Assembly: GCA_001683735.1 (NCBI GenBank)
Contig: LUGG01000025.1
Span: 62,001-126,000 of the forward strand
Source: Grifola frondosa
Taxonomy: Eukaryota > Basidiomycota > Agaricomycetes > Polyporales > Grifolaceae
Direction of reading: 5' to 3'
Length of the DNA stretch: 64,000 bases
Each line of letters starts with the position of its first letter. The first letter of the stretch is position 1. The notes under the pieces are model-generated. The model was not told where the DNA came from. It saw only the letters and a list, made by a program, of their open reading frames with translations, and searched no databases. Positions 24,593 through 36,856 of this stretch are shown here, piece by piece. Made by a program: the position numbers and the translations under genes.

Positions 24593-26313
24593 ATGACACG
24601 TCTGGCAAGGAGAACACCGGTCATTAGTGAGCTGCAAATTGTGTTTCAGCATATGGCCAATAATTTCTTCTTCACTGGCAGTTGACACTGATCCTGGCGT
24701 TGATGACACCTTGGCCATGTTCGTGTCCTCCATCAAACGTTGCATTCATTAATCAGGGTCACAATCAGTTTGCTGGCGTTATCCTCCCCGGAGCTGGAAG
24801 TTCTGGCTATCATCATATCGTTTGGTCAGCTTGCCTACCATGTTTCATCTTCAAGTTGCTCATTCAACGATTGATCACGCAGGAAACACTGATGCACAGT
24901 CCTCATAGTCCGTCTTATCTCCTTCTGGACTATCTCTATCAACACGCTGAAGTTTTGTCGAAGCTCGAATGTCCTAAAGATATACCAAGCTATTTCGCGA
25001 CACATAGAACATTATCCTGAGACAGCATCCCGGTTTCCCAACTTCCTATCAGATAGAAGAACCATTCTTGCTCTGGGTGAGGATGGTCCCCTGGAAGGCG
25101 ATCTACACAGCGCGCAGTATTTCCATGGGAGGTATGCTAATCGGTTACGAAATTCACATATCATTTCATTGACACATGCGACATAGAGACGGCCTAGGCG
25201 AACTCACACAGCGCCACCCAGATTTGAACGTGCCTGATGAAAATCCAACCGACCACCCGCAGTTACAACTAACTGAGAAGTCGGGCGTTGATGTCTCCCT
25301 AGACCTCATTCGATCTGAACCTGAACGAAGCATAACTTATGTGGCGCTGGGGCCGCTCACTAACCTTGCTGAGATGATGCGTCGCGACCGGAACGTTGTG
25401 AGAACCCGTATCGGTCGGATTGTATGCATGGGCGGTGCCTTGGATGTTCCGGGGAACACGAGCCCTATGGCAGAATGTACGAACAAATCTCACCTTCCGT
25501 CAATTGGCTGTTCCAATTTGGCATGTTAACTGATCAAGCGTTCTCTAGTTAATTTCTTCGCCGACCCGTATGCAGTTCGGGAGCTCCTGACGCCTACGAA
25601 ACCGGAGTTAGGTATTCCTTTGGAGAGGTTCCTCCTCCTCCCGCTGGATGTAACGACACCGCACGAATTGTCGTTCCCGCTTTACAAGGCGAGAGTGGAT
25701 CCCCCATTCCAGGGTACTATTTCGCCGTCTCAAGCACATGAGAAAAGCCCCCTTGTGCATTTTACGAGCTCTTTCCTTGAGCGCACTCGAGAAGTCATGG
25801 TGGAATTCGGCAAGGACGCCATGGAGTTACACGATCCGGTGGCCGTGTGGTGTGCTATCGCAAATCCGCCTGTCATGGACGAGGCAGAAGGCGTACTTCC
25901 CACACTCCAGCTTGGCTGGACGGCAGTAAAGCGGACATTCGAAATTGAACGGTCAGTATTTGTCTTCATTGTCGCTCGTGCCTCTCTGTGTTGATTGATT
26001 AATTGCAACCCCACTTAGGACTGGAGAGCTCACGCGCGGCATGCTGGTGATTGATCGGCGAGACGACCAGGGGGCTTATGCTCCGGGTGCAAACCGCGCT
26101 GAGGTACAAGCTGAACTGGAAAAGCACCATTTTCACCATGTAGGGTCGTACGAGTCCACAGCCCTCCCGGCACAAGTGGAGATAGAGCGACGGCCGAGCC
26201 AAGAACTGGCATCGATACAGCATCTCGATGGAGTAGCATGCATAACGGAGACGCCAGGACCGGAAGTATTGGTCAACCTCCTGTTGGAACGGATATGGGG
26301 TGTCGTCATTTGA
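24593..26313 (+). CDS. inosine-uridine-preferring nucleoside hydrolase
   Basis: This family hydrolyses the N-glycosidic bond of ribonucleosides for purine and pyrimidine salvage. A first exon (24593-24626, MTRLARRTPVI) joins across a 55-base intron to give VIIDTDPGVDDTLA, the Ca2+-binding DTDPGVDD signature. Further splices restore LALSSPELEVLAIIISFGN, SNVLKIYQAISRHIEHYPE and TASRFPNF. Later conserved pieces are YVALGPLTNLAEMMRRD, RIGRIVCMGGALDVPGN and NFFADPYAV. ELHDPVAVWCAIANP carries the conserved metal-binding DP. The stop is at 26311-26313. Seven or so introns are short and GT-AG. With these splices no key motif is missing. Confidence 0.9.
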
Positions 26314-26553
26314 GTTTGACTTGATGCCATCAGCAGATAGACCTCGTGAATATAGACCGTTGATAAAGCATGACGTGCGGCTTTGCTCCGAAAGTCATAA
26401 GGTTTTATCGTGATAGCATCGTACAAGATAGGTGCAAAGAACAAGCTCGTCTACTGCCGTATGCGGATATAAGTGCCATCTAGCACGCAGGAGTATGAGA
26501 CGTCGTAGTGTACAAGTGTTGAATACGTGAATGATTGAATGATCCAGCTGCGA

Positions 26554-28822
26554 TTATACGCTTTCAACAAACTCCTCATCGTTAGCCTTCTTCTCCACCT
26601 CGAAGGGAGGGCTGCGGTCGTAAGCAGGCTGCTTCTCCATCTGTGCACGCCTCTGTTCAATCTCGTCGATGGAACGGAAGCGGAAACCACCCTTCACAGC
26701 TTGATCGATCACAAGACCTCTGAAGGGTTTTGGGTCAATCAACATCTATTGTGGAGTGCATCGAGGGCACTTACGCAGCATACACAGCGACGGCCACGTA
26801 GCCTGAGAACGGCACGATGTAAGAATGCGCCGTCGTATCCCTGTCAGCTATTGATGCGGCCGCGGGCGGGTACCAAGCGCCGCCTCCAACGCCCTGAATG
26901 CCATGCATTTAACACAACTCTATCGGAAGGCATACTAGAGGATACTCACCATCACAATCAAACTAGAGCCACGCTTGGTGTGGCGACCCAAATTCTTGGT
27001 ACCTAAAGTGAAAATGACCTATAATAATAATTCAGACTATGAAAAACCAGTAATGGCTTGAGAAGTCGTTGACTGACTGGGTAACAGATAGACTCGAAGA
27101 AGAACAGGGCGAAGAGACAACCGACGCCTGCTCTGCCCGGCCCATAGGCCACTCCAAGAGAGAAGACAGTGCAGCAGACACCGTAAATTGTGAGCAACAG
27201 TGCAGGATCGACATATCTCAACAGCACGACGCCGACAAATCTAGCCGAAAGGCACACTGAGCGTCAGACTAAATCTCCAAGACAGCAACGGACGTGCTCA
27301 CCGTCCCACAGTGAAAGTAATCTGGCAGTAAGAAAATAGCTGGCTCGCTTGCGATTTATCGATGCCGATGTTCTGGCCCACTAGATAATTTACAGCCAAC
27401 GCTGCAACTGCGACTTGTGCGCCCCTAAGCGAAAATTTAGTGTACACGCCAAAGAGAATGCAAATAGACCGGTGCCAAAAATACGATTTACACTTACACA
27501 TACGCAGTCTGCGCCACCCTGCCGAGCGATAACAAATATCAGAAGTAGCAGAATCTCACAATGATGAGAAACGCACCATCCAAAAATACAATGATACTGT
27601 TTCCAGAACGGCTCCTGGTCCGTATCGATGCCGACATCGTGCATTTCGGCAGCGAGGGCATCTCCCGTAATCTCCGGCAAATGGCAAAAGCTGCATGCAA
27701 TACGCAGAGTTCAGTGCCTCGGAGATAGAATAGAAGCTATGACATACTAGAACAAGGTGTTGAGGACGATCCCAAGGCCGGCGACGGCAAGGTACACCCT
27801 GCACGGTGAGTGTTGCGTGTGGAACGGAGATGCACACGCTAATTATAATGACGGACCATTGCACCGTGTCAAGAGTGGTAGCATTCCTGCCCAGGAAGAA
27901 CCATCTGGAAGCAATCATAGGACCCGCGAAGGACGCCACACCTTGGAAGCCTTGGCTGAAATTAAGACGAGCAGCCGCATATTTCGGGCTTCCGAGGATA
28001 GAGATGTACGAATTTGCCGCGACCTCGAGACAGGACAGGCCGCAGCCTGCGCAGAAGGAAGTGCTTAGATCCGAGGGTGATAAAATTAAATCCGGAAAAT
28101 GCACACACCTATAACGAATGTGCAGCCCACGAACCCGCCATACTTCTCGAACTTTGCAGAGGGCCAAAAGAATATGGCACCTATTGGTTGAAGGATTAAT
28201 TATCACATGAATGAGGAACGGAAATGAGGCGCATTGAATGCTCACCGAGTGAATATAATGTCAAGCCTAAGTGAATGCCTTTCTGGACGGCCGCGAAGCA
28301 TAACATTAAACGTCTCCTTTGTTCTTATGAAATCCATGCCAACCTTGTAGCCATATCTATCCATCTGGCGTTAAGTTAGAATATGACATAATCTCATGAG
28401 CTGAGATGAACCACTCACAAACATGCCCGCAAATGGCGAGAATACAAGGTATGCTCCCTTTTCGCCGGGCATTTAATTATTGTGACGCTCCCAATAGTTG
28501 CAATATCTACATACGAAATAGGCCAGCTGAAGGAGAGTACTCTCCGTCTTGCTAATACCGAAGACAGTCTGGAAGTGGGCATTGAGGACATCGAGGAGCT
28601 ATCGATATCCGCGATGTGAGGAACGTCGCAGGAGATCAAATCGCAGATAATGGCCTCACCCCATATGCGAATCCCCAAGTAAAGAACAACAACGTCACCA
28701 AGGCAAACGCGAACGCCGTCTGAGAACGTGAGAGCTCGATGCCTGAATGTTCTCACCTCGTCAGGAGGTCGACAATTCGAACCGTCAGGAAACGTCTACG
28801 TACCATTAGATCCGGAGGCCAT
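26554..28822 (-). CDS. FucP-type MFS sugar transporter
   Basis: A 12-span major facilitator of the fucose/glucose/galactose permease branch. The first exon is MASGSNG (start 28820-28822). Later pieces are family-like: GCGLSCLEVAANSYISILG (FucP motif around span 4), RLNFSQGFQGVASFAGPMIA, AQVAVAALAVNYLVGQNIGI, LLTIYGVCCTVFSLGVAYG, FALFFFESICYPVIFTLGTK, and GVGGGAWYPPAAASIAD near span 11. The C-terminus is cytoplasmic and charged, ending EKKANDEEFVESV at 26554. More than ten short introns split it. Several junctions (for example around 27500 and 28240) are hard to resolve by eye, so the exact protein is uncertain, though the family is clear. The substrate is not defined by sequence alone. Confidence 0.85.
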
Positions 28823-29249
28823 GGCGGGGAGACGAGAAGCATCGCACTATCGCAGTGTGGAAAATATATACCTCAGCGGGAAGCGGGGCCCCAGGCCTTT
28901 GTGGGGTAATAAATTGAATTGCACTTGACAGGCAAAGCGTGGGCGCTGCGAGTCCCGCGTGATCTAACATTATGGCAGCGGTCCGGTGAGCCTGTAGGAC
29001 AGTTTCCGCGCGTACTTCGCCTTCTAGAGACGACTAGCTGTGATGAAAACGATGACCTTGTGATTATTGGGAGACCTGAAGAGGTAGGCGAGGTGCGAAA
29101 TGGTTGATCCATGGTCAGCGACGCATGGCAGCCAAGCAAAGAAATACTGCGCCTTCCATTTTGGGACATCGGTGCTCATCGCGTGATCGCCCTCTCCTCA
29201 CGCGGTGCACGCACATCGAGATCCAGTGCTAACCTCGCCGCATACCACG
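28823..29249. promoter_or_regulatory. divergent promoter region, FucP-like/acidic protein
   Basis: These 427 bases separate two oppositely transcribed start codons. No coding feature is seen; both promoters should lie here. Confidence 0.4.
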
Positions 29250-30338
29250 ATGGAGACAGCGGTCCCCGCGCCGTCGTCGGGCATCCTCTCGCATTTTCTA
29301 GCGGTCAGCAGCACTCTGGCCTGCGCAGACCGGCAGGCCACTGACTACATCTGCTCGCTTCCGTGCAGGCCAGATATCCCGCGGTGAAGGCACGCTTCCC
29401 AGGCGAAGGAAGGCGTCGCTGGCGTTTGCGCGTTGCCGAGGCGTTTTGGAACTTGTCCTCGGAAGAGAAGGAGGTGTATGCCACGGTGCGCGCGCATCAG
29501 ATCCGCCGCCCACGCTAATCTGTCGGTGAATTTCATATCAATTTTTTTCAGGCGTGCAGAAGTGCGGCGGCCCCGAGCGAGGACGCAGAGTTCAACACTG
29601 ATGACGACCCGTATGACGAGGTCTCGGATGACGCGCCCGGCCTTGGCATCCTTCTCCGCACCGACTACTCCAACGAGGTCGCATGGCAGGACTTCTACTC
29701 CAAGCTGCAGGAGGGCGAAGCGGAGTTCGCCGCGGCGTCGTCTGCTGGTGAGGATGAGGATGACAAAATGGCAGAGGACGCCGGTGCGCCTCTCCCCGCT
29801 GGGGAGGATCAAGACATGGACTCCGACTCGGATGACGGCGGCGCGCACCCCATCTTCACCGTCATCGCCGACCGTCCCGCGTTCGCAGGCCTCTCGAACC
29901 TCGCCGCGCTGCGCCTGCTGAACGACGTAGACGTGCGACGCCTCCCTGTGCTGCCTGCAGGCACAAAGCGCGTGAAGCCGCCCCACCGGCTCGTCGACCA
30001 GGACGGCTGGCAGGAAGTGTACGTCGGGAAGACGGTGTGGATATACGATGCGCGTTCGAACGTGGACCAGTGCGCCCGGCTCGTGAGCCAGCACGCGGGG
30101 ATGTATGGCACGGCGACGTGAGTGGCGGTGCCGGATTTAATTACTACTGTTAATTTTTGCGGGATGCTGCTGACTTACGTACAGGGCGGACAGCTGGCGG
30201 GCGCGCGCAGGCTATCTGTGTGACCTGCAGGTGAATTTGTCGTCGGGAGCGATGACTATTGATTTTGGGGGGCTGGACCGCTGGGACTACGATGAGCGAG
30301 TGCGGAACTTGGAGGAAGCTGTCAAGCCTCTCGGTTAA
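29250..30338 (+). CDS. acidic protein of unknown function
   Basis: I do not recognise this protein. A consistent four-exon model can be read. Exon 1 is METAVPAPSSGILSHFLA, then ARYPAVKARFPGEGRRRWRL with WNLSSEEKEVYAT, then (from 29552) a long acidic exon, then a last exon ADSWRARAGYLCDLQVNL ending NLEEAVKPLG. Splice phases agree at all three introns; donors are near 29304, 29480 and 30119. The middle is strongly acidic (DEDDKMAEDAG, DMDSDSDDGG) and is followed by a compact-looking domain (HPIFTVIADRPAFAGLSN, WQEVYVGKTVWIYDARSN). No signal peptide or membrane span is seen. The consistent exons and biased codons argue for a real gene, about 300 residues long, probably cytosolic or nuclear. Confidence 0.65.
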
Positions 30339-30711
30339 AGTTATACATTTTTGTCGGCGCCTTGCGGGATCCGTCAAATTTGAATGATATGCTAGCATAT
30401 TTGTCAGGACTACATGTGTTACGTTAAAAAACAACGTTCCGGTGGAGCATTCAACAACAGAGAAAACTGACGACGCTGGGTGCATGTCTCGGGTATGTGA
30501 TATCATACGCAGCAATAATGTCCCGGAAGTATTTGTACAGCATTAGAAAATACACCCTAGCCAGATCCGGATTATACGATAGGTTTAGAGGGTCCGAATA
30601 TAGGGATAGATGGAACACTTCCTGCAAAGTGGGCTCAGACTCGGCGAGTGTGGCGAGTGCGTCTGGGTGACTCTCACCTCCTGAGGCGGATACACAACGA
30701 AACAAATAAAA
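30339..30711. other. intergenic between convergent genes, no gene seen
   Basis: 372 bases of 3' flank shared by the acidic-protein gene and the bZIP gene. Nothing else is visible. Confidence 0.45.
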
Positions 30712-31539
30712 TCAGCGGGTCGTCCTGGACATATGCCCGTGGTCTTCGGGTCCTGAGGATGATGCGGTGGAGCGCACGTCAGACATCCTCTGCGCAAAAC
30801 GTGACTGAGGACGCTCATGTCCGCGGTCAGACTCATCCTCGTCCATCTCGTCATCTTCTTCCTCGATGAGGCCACGGCAGTCCACATAGCCGTCGCAGCA
30901 CTCGGATGACTCCTGATATGTGGTAGGCGCGGAGCCCATGACGCGGCTCGGCAGGGAACGATGGGGATATGCGGGCCGCTCCCTGTCGGGGCGAGTGTGG
31001 TTATGCTCGGCAGGGAGATTAAGAGGCGGAAGCTCTATCCGGGGGGACGCAAGGCGTGCATGCGGTGCAGGCACGGGAGAGGGGGTGTAGGTAGGGGTGG
31101 CGAGGGTGATGGGTGGGTGGCCGCCCAGGTGTCCGGAGGCAGTATTGGGGGTACAAGGGTTCAGTGCAATCTGCTGGAAGCGGGCAAGCGAGGCCGCTGT
31201 CACAGTGAGATGATGCATGAGGTCGGAGGATGCTGCAGCCTACCGGAAAGCGGTGGAAAATGGAAGTTAGTATGGGAGGCGCCAACAGGGAAGAGGAGGG
31301 ATTAGTGCGCACAAATTGGGGGCTTTGGGTGAAGGCCGGAGGAGCGGGGGCCCGGGGGCGTCGAGGCGGGCTTGGAGAGTTTCGAGCTCCTTACGGAGGT
31401 GGACGTTCTCCTCCTCTGCGCGGCGACAACGGGACTCGAGGTCGGAGACATATTGTGCCTTTCGTGCGCGGTAGTCGCGTTGCTGGAGCAGGGCTCTGGA
31501 TGGGGGTATGGTGAGGTCTTTCCTGCGACCACGGGTCAT
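30712..31539 (-). CDS. bZIP transcription factor
   Basis: The N-terminus holds a bZIP: the basic region SRALLQQRDYRARKAQYVSD runs into a leucine-zipper heptad (LESRCRRAEEENVHLRKELE, then TLQARL). It starts MTRGRRKDLTIPP at 31539. After an intron near 31225-31320 the rest is Pro/Ser/Thr-rich, with SECCDGYVDCRGLIEEEDDE, a short Cys-rich plus acidic patch that recalls redox- or metal-sensing tails of fungal bZIPs. It ends SSGPEDHGHMSRTTR. The splice joins in frame only if one C is added to the C5 run near 31321-31330 (SPKAPNL), another sign of a missing base. DNA targets are unknown. It is divergent from the secreted Gly-rich protein gene, 872 bases away. Confidence 0.8.
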
Positions 31540-32411
31540 GGCTGGAGGTCAGAGGAGATGGGGGGATGGAGGGGTCGTAAGATGTCGTAAAAAGAGGACA
31601 GAGGATGATTTGAGAAGAAGGAGAGAAAATGGCATGAAGGTTGTATTTGAGGAGGAGCGCTTGTCAGAGGTCCGTGACGGTCGTGAGCAATCCTCATCAC
31701 TCAAAAAGCGCTGTCTGCGCTGCCGTGTCCTCTCCGGCACTCTGGCTCCTCCAACATATCAGAACATATCACAGATATCTCCACCACCATTTTCGACGCC
31801 CACGCCCTTCCATCAATTCTGATCCAACTTGATCTCCTCGTTCCTGTACAGCCCGCTGCGCCACGGCAAAAAACAGTTTAATTGATTCCATTTGATCCCA
31901 TTTGATCCATCTGAATTTGAATGTGAGTCTTCGCCCGCTCATTTCGCCGGTTCGCTTACGGCGCCCAACTGTATCTTTGATTGCAGTAGTACTTACGTGG
32001 TCTGATGCTGATCTCCCTGCCAGCTGCTGCCCAGTGCTGCCCTCCTTTCGGTCTTTGCGGCCCCTACGTGTGCCCCATTATACTCCGCTTATCCTCCTCT
32101 GACTCTCAGGTGCGCCAGTGTCGCTTGTTTCACCGCCATGGCACCGTGGCATGCCGCCGTCAATACCTTTCGAATTTGTCTGACACTTTGTCATCCGATT
32201 CGAGATCTGTCAAGGTTCCCTACCCCGTCGGTCAGCCCTGCCCATACTGCCAGCCATACTCCGGTCTTCATGTCAGCCTCGGTCAGCCCCCTCGCAATGA
32301 GCTCTTAATCGCTCGTCGGTGCGCCCTTTTCTTTTCTCCATCTTTTCCTCTGACTATCACCGTCTCACGACTCGTCTTACGATCCTTACGACCCCACTGT
32401 CTTTATTAACC
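31540..32411. promoter_or_regulatory. long divergent intergenic region, bZIP/secreted protein
   Basis: 872 bases between two start codons, with pyrimidine-rich stretches on the plus strand before 32412 and purine-rich ones at 31540-31680. GATCCCATTTGATCCATTTGA-like repeats of TTTGATCC occur at about 31885-31910. No gene is supported. Confidence 0.4.
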
Positions 32412-33367
32412 ATGTATTCATTCCTTATCTTGTTACCTGTCTTATCATTTGTCACCCACACATCCTTCGCTGCGCCCATCCAACACACCACATTATCTAC
32501 TCTCTTCGACAGCACAAACGTCGCTGCTTCCTTCAAAGCGGTCAATTCGGTATGTCTCGTTGTCCCGCACCGCTGACCATATGTTCACTATCATGACCCT
32601 CGCGCTTCTGCATGGTTGTAGATAGTTGACCCTATCACCTGCAATATTTTAGGACGAAAGATCAACGTTAGCGAGGCTGCAGACATCCTCGCACAGCTGC
32701 AATCCGGCAATCTCCAATCCCTACCGGCAAGTGTTTCCCTCAAGAATCTCCTCCTGAAGTGCATCGCCGACAATTCCAATGTCCCCCTGCCGGAGGCGCG
32801 CCTACTGGGGGCGGCGGTCGTGGCGGCGGTCATGGCGGCGGTCATGGCGGCGGCGGCGGCGGCTCAGGCATCGGCTCCGGTTCAGGCTCTGGCTCAGCAT
32901 CCAGCGCTGGCTCAGGCTCTGGCTACGGCGATGGCTATGGTTCAGGCTCTGGCTCTGGCTCTGGCTCAGGCGATGGTTCAGGCTCCGGCAATGGCGATGG
33001 TTCGGGTGACGGCAATGGCGACGGTTCAGGTGGCGGCAATGGGGATGGCGCGACTGACTCCTCTGGCGACAGTACGCCCACAGCTGGCGGCAGCGATCCT
33101 AACTCGACTGGCAGCAGCGGAGCCGCAGACGAGTCAGTCAACCCCACCGCTGCAGAGATTGCTGCTGTGAATGGCGCGAACGTCGGGAACACCGCATCTA
33201 GGAACTCAAATAACGGCGCAGATTCGAAAGCCGCTACTTCTACTGGCAACAACGGAAGCGCAGATTCCAATGCTGCGCTTGCTAACACCGACGCTCTCGC
33301 AACACCCAATTCATCTTCTGATCCTAACGCTACTAGCGACGAAGGCGGGGGCGCTTCTGCGAAGTAA
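32412..33367 (+). CDS. secreted Gly/Ser/Asp-repeat protein (apparent frameshift)
   Basis: The protein starts MYSFLILLPVLSFVTHTSFA, a clear signal peptide with a likely cut before APIQ. Exon 1 is 32412-32549; exon 2 starts at 32624 with IVDPITCNILGRKINVSEAA and a short helical domain with two cysteines (CNILG, LLLKCIADNSNVP). Then comes a low-complexity region, mostly GGGHGG, GSGSGSG and (G[DN]G[SD])n, and a Ser/Asn/Ala-rich tail ending EGGGASAK. Reaching the Gly-rich frame from the N-terminal domain needs one extra C in the CCCCC at 32781-32785; the literal frame would give an Ala/Val-rich tail. I favour a missing base. Function is unknown; a wall, matrix or effector-like role is only a guess. 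Repeat slippage is possible. Confidence 0.7.
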
Positions 33368-34126
33368 CTGCATCGTTTGGCGGGCTGGCGGCCGGACGTA
33401 ATTCGTCGGATTGCCTGGCTGGGGATCTCCATGTCTGTTTGAACGTGGAAGTCTTGTGATCTTCTGTATGCTTATGCCAAAGTTTAATCGGAGGAACGTT
33501 GATATTGCATGGGAGTGTTTGAATGACCGGTGTCATTCGGTCTTCAGTTTTTGACAGTTCTTGAACAGCTTGATGCAATCATAGTTCGTTGCAACGCCGG
33601 AGGACGACAAATGTTTGAGGCGGCGTGACCTTTAAAATTTAAGCTATTGGGAACTCCACTGTGGCGTTTAATATCAAAAATGAGGACTCATTCTGACTCA
33701 TTGGAATATTAATATCGGAACCTCAAGCGTTCCATGAGGAGAATGGCCAAATTCAAGCTTTCGATAACCAATTGTAGCATACATGTATTCAACGCGATGT
33801 GAAGATCATCGTCACAAGAGGAACACTGTAGCGGAGCCCCAAATTTCCGCGCAAGCAGGCAGCCATCAACGTTCTTACTTACGCATATCCACACCGAGCT
33901 TCACAAACAGTTCACTTTCCGCTCTGTTGCTTGTTCACTTCTCCAACCTACCTCATAGGTAAAATATATGTTCTTGGATGGTATATTTTACTCACCAGAC
34001 AGGTGCACAAACCAAGAAGCAAAGGCGCAGTAGACTGCGCGCGGATCACTGCCAGCTCCACCCTCGATGCTATTCATCGCGACAGTACCCACTATACGGT
34101 GACGGTGACCCCTTTCAAAAGTCTTC
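33368..34126. other. intergenic, no gene seen
   Basis: This is the 3' flank of the Gly-rich gene and the promoter side of the EXS gene. No supported open frame. Confidence 0.45.
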
Positions 34127-35742
34127 ATGAAGAGCGAACCCGGCGACGAGCTCTTGTTTTCTGCAGCCTTTCCTCTCCCCTTCCGCGTTCTCTGTCTCGC
34201 CGGCTTGGGAATCCTCGGCTGGGCGACCAACCTACACGGGCTACACGTCCTCGGCCTCGACGCGAGCTCTGTGCTAGACATTAGGTATGACGGGCGTCGG
34301 TTGACCTCGCCCCTACCCATCCACCGCACGCCGGGGTGGAAGCTCGTCTCGCATTCCACAACCACCTATGCTCACGTTTATAAGCTATTTGTCGCGTACT
34401 CCCTCTGGACACTCGCAGCGTGGCTCATTTTTCGATATGCGACCTATGGGGATGTCCATCTTGTTGACGCGTTCAAGTTCATACCTGCCATCGCTGCGAT
34501 GTGTCTATTGACGGCGCTAATCAATCCATTCAATGTGTTCTACAAACTTGAGCGCGACATGTTTCTTCAGTGAGTTCCAGTCCTCTTCCACCTTTAGATT
34601 GCATGCAAACGCGTGTTTCCATTCAAGTGCGATACAAAGGTGCCTCTTCTCTCCTATAAGCAACCGAGTGCTCTTCGCCGACATTGTGTTCGCCGATGTT
34701 TTCACGTCTTTGCGAAGGTGTTGGTGACGTCTGGTTGTCAATTTGCATGCTCCTTCCAGGAGGCAGTCTATTGGCGCAGCCAGCGCAGGACGGCTTGTCT
34801 CGCTGGATTTTACCTACATTGATGAGGTGACGTCCATTATCTTCGGCGACATCTGACGTGATGCTCAGTGTTCGGGTTGCACAGCTTACCGTATGCTGTC
34901 CGGTTCCGGCAGTGTGTCATCGAATACATGTCGCCGATGAATGAGAGCCGCCGCCCGCTGTTCAATGCACTGAAGTACGCATCCTCGTTCCCTGTGATCT
35001 ACCTGTCCGCAGCACAGCGCATCGTCGTGTCGGACTTGATGGCGGTGAAGGGCGAGGGCGTCACGCGAGAGGCGTGGCATGGTGAGCATCAGCTGTTCCG
35101 TCTCTGGCGAGTACAAGCATACACGTACCATCCCGGCCCGCATACTAACGCGCCTATCTCCAAAGGCTCTTGGCTGCTGCGGTCAACTCACTGTATTCAT
35201 TCTGGTGGGATGTCACGCACGACTGGGGATGCGACCTCCTCGTGCCTCACTCACCGGATGCCAAGCCCGGTCTGATGCGCTCGCCCCCCAAGCCGCTCAT
35301 GCTTCCGCGTCTCCACTCGCGCTCGTCGCTCCTAACACACCCGTCGGGAGATGAGACCCCGGACGAGCTCTCCGAGAAGTTGACTACATACGAGCAGCGG
35401 CCGTACCCGTATGGATTGCGCTCCACTCTGGTATTCCCGCTCCCGGTGTACTCCTTCGCGATCCTAGTGGACCTGGTGCTGCGCCTCACGTGGTCGGTGA
35501 AGCTGTCGAGCCATCTGCACTCGTACTCGGAGGGTGATCTTGTTATATTTTGGATCGAGCTAGCCGAGTTAGTGCGTCGTTGGGTATGGGTGTTTATCCG
35601 CGTCGAGTGGGAGGTGGTAAAAGAAACACGCGAGGGCCGCTCACCCCCGTCTTCCGACTCAGACCCCATCGATCGCCATGCGGACGCCGACTATGAGATG
35701 ATCCCTTCGGATTACAGCACAGGTGTGTCAGAGGGAGGGTAA
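34127..35742 (+). CDS. ERD1: EXS-domain membrane protein, ERD1-like (apparent frameshifts)
   Basis: EXS proteins (ERD1, SYG1, XPR1) handle phosphate or help keep Golgi and ER residents in place. The N-terminal half has hydrophobic spans (PLPFRVLCLAGLGILGWATN, LFVAYSLWTLAAWLIF, FIPAIAAMCLLTALINPFN). EXS motifs follow: ADIVFADVFTS...KVLGDVWLSICMLL, LPYAVRFRQCVIEYM and KYASSFPVIYLSAAQRIV. Further on come YSFWWDVTHDWGCDLL, LRSTLVFPLPVYSFAI and ELVRRWVWVFIRVEWEVVKE. In the DVFTSFAKVLGDVW block the frame shifts twice, fixed by one T in TCTTTGCG (about 34710) and one G in TTGGTGAC (about 34725). These look like missing bases. Four or five introns are present. ERD1 fits better than SYG1 because no SPX domain precedes the EXS part. 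Confidence 0.85.
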
Positions 35743-36856
35743 ATATGCGCCGGGAGGTGGCGGCAGATGCTTTGTGCGATGCTGATGAGTTGCTTGAACA
35801 ATATGTGAGTGGGAGTTCTATCTTCGTTCTTCGTGAAGGATGTTGACTGAGTATCGTCTAGAACACGTAGACTACTAATAATACTGGGGACCATGTCCTG
35901 TGGCTGATCCAATTCATGGCTTAATCATCATCAGCGCAGCTATTTGTCGTGAGAGCTGCGATCGGATGCCTCAAATCTACGCGTTATCGACATTATGTCT
36001 GCGGTCAGGAGACGATGTTCTTAGTGTGCCTCGTGTTCAGTGTGCCATGTGGGTGTATACTCATGCCACAGGTATTCAGGTCCTGGGCAGTCGAAGCTGG
36101 GATCCATTGGTGAGCATGAGAATAAGACGTTCCGAAGCGCTTCTATTCACTCCATGACAGTTCATCCGGCAAGGGAAGGACAGGTCAGAATATTCGCTTA
36201 GGAGGAAGCATTCGGCGGCAGATCATCACAATGTTTGACGCAGAACGCAAATACCATTCAAATTCCACAGACGCCGAAGTCCGAAAGGGCACACGTATAC
36301 CGAGTTATGCAGGATCGGAACATGTCGCGACCATTTCTGGTGAGAGGTGGCCCTTTGCGCTCTCACAGAATCTTCTGACAATTACACACGGAAGAGCTCG
36401 TGTGTCTTAGCCCTCCAAGGTTACTGCGATACCGGGTGCTGCTGTTCCGTACTGTCTGTTGTGGCAGCAGCTAGCAGCAGCTACATCATCAGCTGACCCA
36501 GGGCCGCATCAGCCGCTGCACGGTCCTCACCGGTGAGCTCCAATCACATCCGATTGCCCCGCATTGCGTCGCCGACGCCTGCTTGCGGTTATCGTGGGAT
36601 CTCGGAGAGTGGGGACTTGAACGATATTCCTGAAAACTTGGGAGGTGTGGCTACATAAGCCAACCCTGCATCCTGGGGTGGTTACATAGGTTCTACCACA
36701 GGAAGAACTCGGCGCATCTCTCACACGTGATTATCCTATTCGGGCGTAAGTGGCTTGAACTTCCTGAAATCCTGTCGTATTCCAATTTCCCTCAGGTTGT
36801 CTGTTAACGTTTCCTAGTGGAGAACATATCTCACACAATCTATTGCGGATCACCCC
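35743..36856. other. intergenic, no gene seen
   Basis: 1.1 kb between the EXS gene and FDH1, presumably including the FDH1 promoter. A repeated CAGCAGCTAGCAGCAGCTAC stretch lies near 36463-36483. No gene or tRNA fold is supported; a GTTCAAGTCC on the minus strand near 36610 has no matching stems. Confidence 0.45.

Noticed and set aside
36590..36640. tRNA-like T-loop (GTTCAAGTCC on the minus strand)
   Set aside because: Flanking bases do not form the T stem and no acceptor or anticodon stems were found.
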